Shown: positions 21,515-25,028 of the stretch, one piece after another
How positions within the stretch are numbered: position 1 is the first letter of the stretch
Layout of the letters: every line of letters begins with the position of its first letter
NCBI GenBank assembly: GCA_000436535.1
Contig: FR886343.1
Coordinates: 132,123-157,150, forward strand
Reading direction: 5' to 3'
Source: Eubacterium sp. CAG:252
GTDB taxonomy: Bacteria > Bacillota > Clostridia > Lachnospirales > Lachnospiraceae
Length of the DNA stretch: 25,028 bases
Position numbers and translations under genes: made by a program
Notes under the pieces: model-generated
Database searches by the model: none
What the model saw: only the letters and a program-made list of their open reading frames with translations
Told to the model about the DNA's origin: nothing

Positions 21515-22795
21515 ATGAGTAAGAAAAAGACATTTGTAACATTAGAACAGCTTAAGGAGATTGATAAGACATATCCAACACCTTATCATTTATATGATGA
21601 GAAGGGTATCAGGGATAATGCAAGAAGACTTAAGGAAGCATTTGCATGGAATAAGGGATACAGAGAGTACTTTGCAGTAAAGGCAACTCCTAATCCATAT
21701 ATATTAAATATATTAAAAGAATTCGGCTGTGGCGTTGACTGTGCATCTGAAACAGAGCTTATGATGGCTTATGCACTTGATTACAAGCCGGGAGAAATTA
21801 TGTTCTCATCTAACGATACACCAGCAGAAGAATATGCTTATGCTAACAAGATAGGTGCTACTATCAACCTTGATGATATAACACATATCGACTTCTTAGA
21901 CAAGATACTTGATGGAAAGTTTCCTGAAACTATGAGCTGCAGATATAATCCGGGTGGATATTTCCAGCTTGGTACATCTATTATGGATAATCCTGGTGAT
22001 GCCAAGTATGGTATGACACATGACCAGATTATAGAAGCATTTAAGATATTAAAGAGCAAGGGTGTTAAGCATTTTGGCATTCATTCTTTCCTTGCAAGTA
22101 ATACTGTATCTAATGAATATTATCCAACACTTGCAAAAATTCTTTTTGAACTTGCAGTAGAGTTAAGAGATAAGACAGGCGCAGATATTAAGTTTATTAA
22201 TCTTTCAGGTGGTGTAGGTGTGGCTTATAAGCCAGAGCAGACTCCTAATGATATAGCAGTTATCGGTGAAGGTGTACATAAGGTATATGACGAGGTGCTT
22301 ACACCAGCAGGAATGGGCGATGTTGCTATATATACAGAGCTTGGAAGATTTATGCTTGCACCTTACGGCTGCCTTGTAACTAAGGCTATCCATGAGAAGC
22401 ACATATACAAGGAATACATCGGTGTTGATGCGTGTGCAGCTAATCTTATGAGACCAGCCATATATGGTGCTTATCATCATATTACAGTTGCAGGAAAGGA
22501 AGATGCACCTTGCGACCACAAGTATGATGTTACAGGTTCACTTTGTGAGAATAGTGATAAGTTTGCTATAGACAGAATGTTACCAAAGATAGATATGGGT
22601 GATTATCTTATTATCCACGATACAGGTGCCCACGGTTTCTCTATGGGCTACCAGTACAACGGCAAGTTAAGGTCAGCAGAGCTTCTTCTTAAGGAAAATG
22701 GAGAAGTACAGATGATAAGAAGAGCAGAAACTCCTAAGGATTATTTTGCTACATTTGACTTCTGTGATGCTCTTGATAAGCTTAATCTTAAGTAG
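21515..22795 (+). CDS. lysA: Diaminopimelate decarboxylase
   Basis: A 426-residue PLP enzyme of fold type III that decarboxylates meso-diaminopimelate to L-lysine, the last step of lysine synthesis. The PLP-binding lysine is Lys56 in YFAVKATPNP; other landmarks are GCGVDCASETEL (phosphate/ring region), HSFLASNTV, the glycine loop NLSGGVGV, ELGRFM, GSLCENSDKF with the substrate-binding cysteine, and GAHGFSMGYQYNGKLR near the end. Length matches LysA. Related ornithine or carboxynorspermidine decarboxylases share the fold, but the C-terminal CENSD and YNGKLR motifs favour LysA. The start is ATG 21515 with GGAG (21505-21508) six bases upstream; an open extension to 21452 lies in the leader. It has its own promoter and heads a run of four genes with short gaps. 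Confidence 0.93.
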   Translation: MSKKKTFVTLEQLKEIDKTYPTPYHLYDEKGIRDNARRLKEAFAWNKGYREYFAVKATPNPYILNILKEFGCGVDCASETELMMAYALDYKPGEIMFSSNDTPAEEYAYANKIGATINLDDITHIDFLDKILDGKFPETMSCRYNPGGYFQLGTSIMDNPGDAKYGMTHDQIIEAFKILKSKGVKHFGIHSFLASNTVSNEYYPTLAKILFELAVELRDKTGADIKFINLSGGVGVAYKPEQTPNDIAVIGEGVHKVYDEVLTPAGMGDVAIYTELGRFMLAPYGCLVTKAIHEKHIYKEYIGVDACAANLMRPAIYGAYHHITVAGKEDAPCDHKYDVTGSLCENSDKFAIDRMLPKIDMGDYLIIHDTGAHGFSMGYQYNGKLRSAELLLKENGEVQMIRRAETPKDYFATFDFCDALDKLNLK

Positions 22796-22819
22796 AATAA
22801 AGAATATGGGAACAGGTAT

Positions 22820-24220
22820 ATGAAGAATTTAGGGTATATTGCTAGTGAAATAACAAAAGGAAAAAATCTTACAGAAAATCTTGAAAAGTATGGAAAGGGG
22901 TTGTCATCACTCTATAACGGTCTTGCTTATATTAAGCTGTCAATGAATTATTATACAATTCTTAATATGATTAAGGACAATGAGATAGATGATGAGCAGT
23001 TTCTTGCAATGTTTGAGAAGGTAAATGAAGTCATAGAGCTTTCATCTATCGGCTCATCCATTGCGGATAAGGCTGTACTTACAGAAAAGATAGATGCTGT
23101 CAGAAATGAACTTATAAGTATAATGGAAAGTGTTACTGATTATGTTGACAAGTTCAGGATATATGAGCACGTTCTTAACAGGGTGGAATACAGGTTCAGG
23201 GATGATGCATTTGATAGTGAGTACTATAATACATATATGACTAATGATATTATGCATTATATATTCTCAGATAAGGATAATGTGTCAATTAATGCAAGAA
23301 TATCTGATATAGTAGGACAGCTCCCGGTAAGAATGTCAAAGGGTAAGTTCTATGACCATATAAGTGAGGCATTTACTCTTTATCATGGTGCGCAGAAGAA
23401 GACTATAGATGACTTCTATTATTCTTTAAGTACAAGTGCCATGTTAGGAAAGGCAGCTATGGACAATGGCTTCTTTACTGATATGCATGATATTTATGTG
23501 ACTTTAGACAAGGCAGATTATAAGAACATTGACAGTGCAGAGTATACAAGGCTTAAGGGCGCGCTCGACATTGCTACAGAAAAGATGAGTAATGCAGCAG
23601 ATATATATGTTTTACTTGCACAGATTGTAAATGACCTGTATACAATTATATTATCTGAGAATAATACAGTTGGGGACAGCACAGAGGTAATGACTTCAAA
23701 AGATATTATAAAGAAGTCAAGAGCTGTCTTTGAGGAAGAAGAGGACTTAGATGAGATAGCAGCGTTATTTGAGGCATTTGAAGGAAAGCAGGAGCATATA
23801 CTTGAAACTATTACGGCAGCAGACTTTGCCACTCAGTATGCTACAGGCAATCTCAAGGATGAGCTTACAAAGCTTGCTATAGATGAAATGTATGCTGACC
23901 TTGAAGTTATACAGAAGTTACAGTCAGGAAGTGACTTTATTGATATAACACCTAAAGAATATTTTGATGAGATACCGGATGATTCATATGCTGATATGAC
24001 GGCAGAAAGGTTTATAAAAGAGCTTGATGAATTGTTTGCATCAAAGGAAGTAAGTGTAAGAAGGGCTGTTATGGCGGCTGTATTATCTATGCTTCCAGTA
24101 TTCTTTAACAATACAGAAGAGATACAGGATTATATAAACAGCTCACTTATCCAGTGCAGTGATGAAGCTGAAAAGAAAGCGGTTGTCGAAGTTATAAAAA
24201 TGATAGTTAATGGCCAGTAG
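22820..24220 (+). CDS. Uncharacterised helical protein, 466 aa
   Basis: I do not recognise this protein. It is soluble, acidic and almost wholly helical by composition, with no signal peptide, membrane segment, nucleotide-binding motif or cysteine cluster. Visible features are a repeated pattern of short amphipathic helices, an acidic stretch FEEEEDLDEIAALFEAFEG (about 304-322) in the second half, and a C-terminal AVMAAVLSMLPVFFNNTEEIQDYINSSL segment resembling a helical-repeat end. It starts 24 bp after lysA with a weak AGG site and is followed 17 bp later by the next gene, so it is probably in the lysA transcript. Possible roles are a scaffold or an alpha-helical-repeat adaptor, but there is no direct support. 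Base composition and codon use match the neighbours, so recent transfer is not suggested. Confidence 0.75.
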   Translation: MKNLGYIASEITKGKNLTENLEKYGKGLSSLYNGLAYIKLSMNYYTILNMIKDNEIDDEQFLAMFEKVNEVIELSSIGSSIADKAVLTEKIDAVRNELISIMESVTDYVDKFRIYEHVLNRVEYRFRDDAFDSEYYNTYMTNDIMHYIFSDKDNVSINARISDIVGQLPVRMSKGKFYDHISEAFTLYHGAQKKTIDDFYYSLSTSAMLGKAAMDNGFFTDMHDIYVTLDKADYKNIDSAEYTRLKGALDIATEKMSNAADIYVLLAQIVNDLYTIILSENNTVGDSTEVMTSKDIIKKSRAVFEEEEDLDEIAALFEAFEGKQEHILETITAADFATQYATGNLKDELTKLAIDEMYADLEVIQKLQSGSDFIDITPKEYFDEIPDDSYADMTAERFIKELDELFASKEVSVRRAVMAAVLSMLPVFFNNTEEIQDYINSSLIQCSDEAEKKAVVEVIKMIVNGQ

Positions 24221-24237
24221 GCGTATAGGAGCATATT

Positions 24238-24585
24238 GTGAAGTGGTATAGAGGACTGTATATGGGCGAAGGTGCCAGAAAAGCTAAATATAAGGTTTTA
24301 GGGCATGTTGTAAAAAAGAAGTTTTCTTTTGATACATATCTTATTACGCTGCCCTCTAACACTTCCAATATACTTGATATATATTCTGCCAATGTGCTGT
24401 TGCAGCCGCATTTTAAGAAAAAATGTATACAGGATGAAATCTATGTTGTTGGCATAGCTAAAGGACGAGATGAGGCGTATGAGCTTGTCAGGGATATAGT
24501 TGACGAGGTGTATAAGAATACTGGTGGGTTTAATATAAGCCGGTATCTGAAGTTTGGAAGTAAACGTCAGGAGGGGATTGATTGA
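24238..24585 (+). CDS. Small conserved-looking protein, unknown function
   Basis: A 115-residue protein starting at GTG 24238, with a perfect AGGAG (24227-24231) six bases upstream. It is basic at its N-terminus (MKWYRGLYMGEGARKAKYKVLGHVVKKK), then has an alternating hydrophobic pattern (FDTYLITLPSNTSNILDIYSANVLL), a KDEIY-type strand (QDEIYVVGIAKGRDEAYELV) and a final helix. The composition suggests a small alpha/beta domain; there is no membrane segment or catalytic motif. Its stop codon overlaps the TTG start of the next gene (TTGA), so the two are translationally coupled. I do not recognise the family. Its coupling to a DUF2953 membrane protein suggests a shared role near the membrane. 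Confidence 0.75.
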   Translation: MKWYRGLYMGEGARKAKYKVLGHVVKKKFSFDTYLITLPSNTSNILDIYSANVLLQPHFKKKCIQDEIYVVGIAKGRDEAYELVRDIVDEVYKNTGGFNISRYLKFGSKRQEGID

Positions 24586-25028
24586 TTCATATCTTATTAT
24601 TGATACTTAAGATTATCGGGATAATCCTCCTTAGCGTTATTGGGCTTTTGCTGCTGGCAGTTCTTTCGGTGCTTTTTATTCCTGTGAGATACAAAGCGAA
24701 AGGGGATTATCATAAAGAATTTACGGGAAAGCTTCATATAGGGTGGTTTCTTAATGCCTTGAGGCTGGATGTCAGCTTTGATAAAGAGTTGAAAGCAAGA
24801 GCAAGGGTGCTTTTCTTTACGCTGTATGACAGTGATAAGAATAAAGATGAGGCAAAGGCTGGGAAAAGCTACAATACATCTGATACACATAGCTCTGGCG
24901 ATAAGAATAGAAATAAAGATAAAGAAAAAAATGTCTTTGATGATATGAAGGATGAGACAGCGGGTGGAGATATTGCTGTTTCTGAGGCAGGCAGCGTAAA
25001 GCGCAGCGAGCATGAAGGTGATGCGCAG
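24582..25028 (+). CDS. DUF2953-like membrane-anchored protein, N-terminal part
   Basis: The frame opens at TTG 24582 and stays open to the right edge (149 codons, no stop), so the gene continues outside. An almost perfect AGGAGG (24569-24574) sits seven bases before the TTG, which supports this rare start. The protein begins with a long hydrophobic helix (about residues 3-35) ending VLFIPVRYKAKGDY, followed by GKLHIGWFLNALRLDVSFDKELKARARVLFF: a membrane anchor plus beta-strand start as seen in DUF2953 proteins. From about residue 85 it becomes a low-complexity charged linker rich in Lys, Asp, Asn and Ser. DUF2953 genes in Firmicutes often lie near sporulation genes such as ytfJ/gerW; that neighbour, if present, is beyond the window. 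Function is unknown. Confidence 0.8.
   Translation, partial: MIHILLLILKIIGIILLSVIGLLLLAVLSVLFIPVRYKAKGDYHKEFTGKLHIGWFLNALRLDVSFDKELKARARVLFFTLYDSDKNKDEAKAGKSYNTSDTHSSGDKNRNKDKEKNVFDDMKDETAGGDIAVSEAGSVKRSEHEGDAQ

Noticed and set aside
24597..25013. 138-codon minus-strand open frame at the right edge
   Set aside because: It lies opposite the DUF2953-like gene, which has a strong SD, a clear membrane helix and family-like sequence. The minus frame is its shadow.

Overview
The window looks like a chromosomal segment of a low-GC Lachnospiraceae-type clostridium. The grounds are A+T-rich DNA, very heavy use of ATA (Ile) and AGA (Arg) codons, strong GGAGG-type ribosome binding sites with ATG, GTG and TTG starts, and gene content typical of that family: an acyl-CoA dehydratase activase, a cytoplasmic GH28 polygalacturonase, a DUF815 ATPase beside ruvAB and zapA, a large U32 protein, a 12-TM FtsW-type protein paired with a PBP, and a DUF2953 protein. 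A pectin-using gut species such as Lachnospira (Eubacterium) eligens would fit; this is inference, not identification. I see no tRNA, rRNA, CRISPR array, transposase, prophage or plasmid gene.

Layout. (a) 1-1188 (+): 3' end of an acyl-CoA dehydratase activase, a small membrane protein overlapping it, and a 248-aa protein with a C-terminal cysteine cluster. (b) 1177-2877 (-): membrane diguanylate cyclase, convergent with and overlapping the preceding gene by 12 bp. (c) 3057-6780 (+): intracellular polygalacturonase, then a MATE exporter and an AAC(3)-type acetyltransferase that form a pair. The polygalacturonase and cyclase promoters lie face to face in 2915-3003. (d) 6994-8780 (+): SGNH esterase, a 39-bp promoter-bearing direct repeat flanking a hairpin-rich segment, a 78-aa protein and an MBL-fold hydrolase, closed by a strong bidirectional terminator. 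(e) 8871-10166 (-): membrane glycosyltransferase 2 (QxxRW type) with a consensus promoter and two hairpins in its leader. (f) 10432-19417 (+): housekeeping run of DUF815 AAA ATPase, ruvA, ruvB, zapA, U32 protein, FtsW/RodA/SpoVE and class B PBP. (g) 19531-21304 (+): NUDIX hydrolase, SLT transglycosylase, small BspA-like LRR protein, terminator. (h) 21515-25028 (+): lysA, two unrecognised genes and the start of a DUF2953 protein running off the right edge.

How the genes fit together. Block (f) joins Holliday-junction processing (RuvAB) to division and wall synthesis (ZapA, the FtsW/PBP pair); the U32 protein is probably an RNA-modifying enzyme. lysA in (h) makes lysine from the meso-diaminopimelate also used in the wall. 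Block (c) is accessory: a saccharide-breakdown enzyme followed by a possible drug export/acetylation pair.

I do not see a clear new defence or mobile system. The best candidates for something undescribed are the structured, repeat-flanked segment at 7636-7823 (possible small RNA or repetitive element), the two-hairpin leader of the glycosyltransferase, the shared cyclase/polygalacturonase control region, and the unrecognised 466-aa and 115-aa proteins after lysA.
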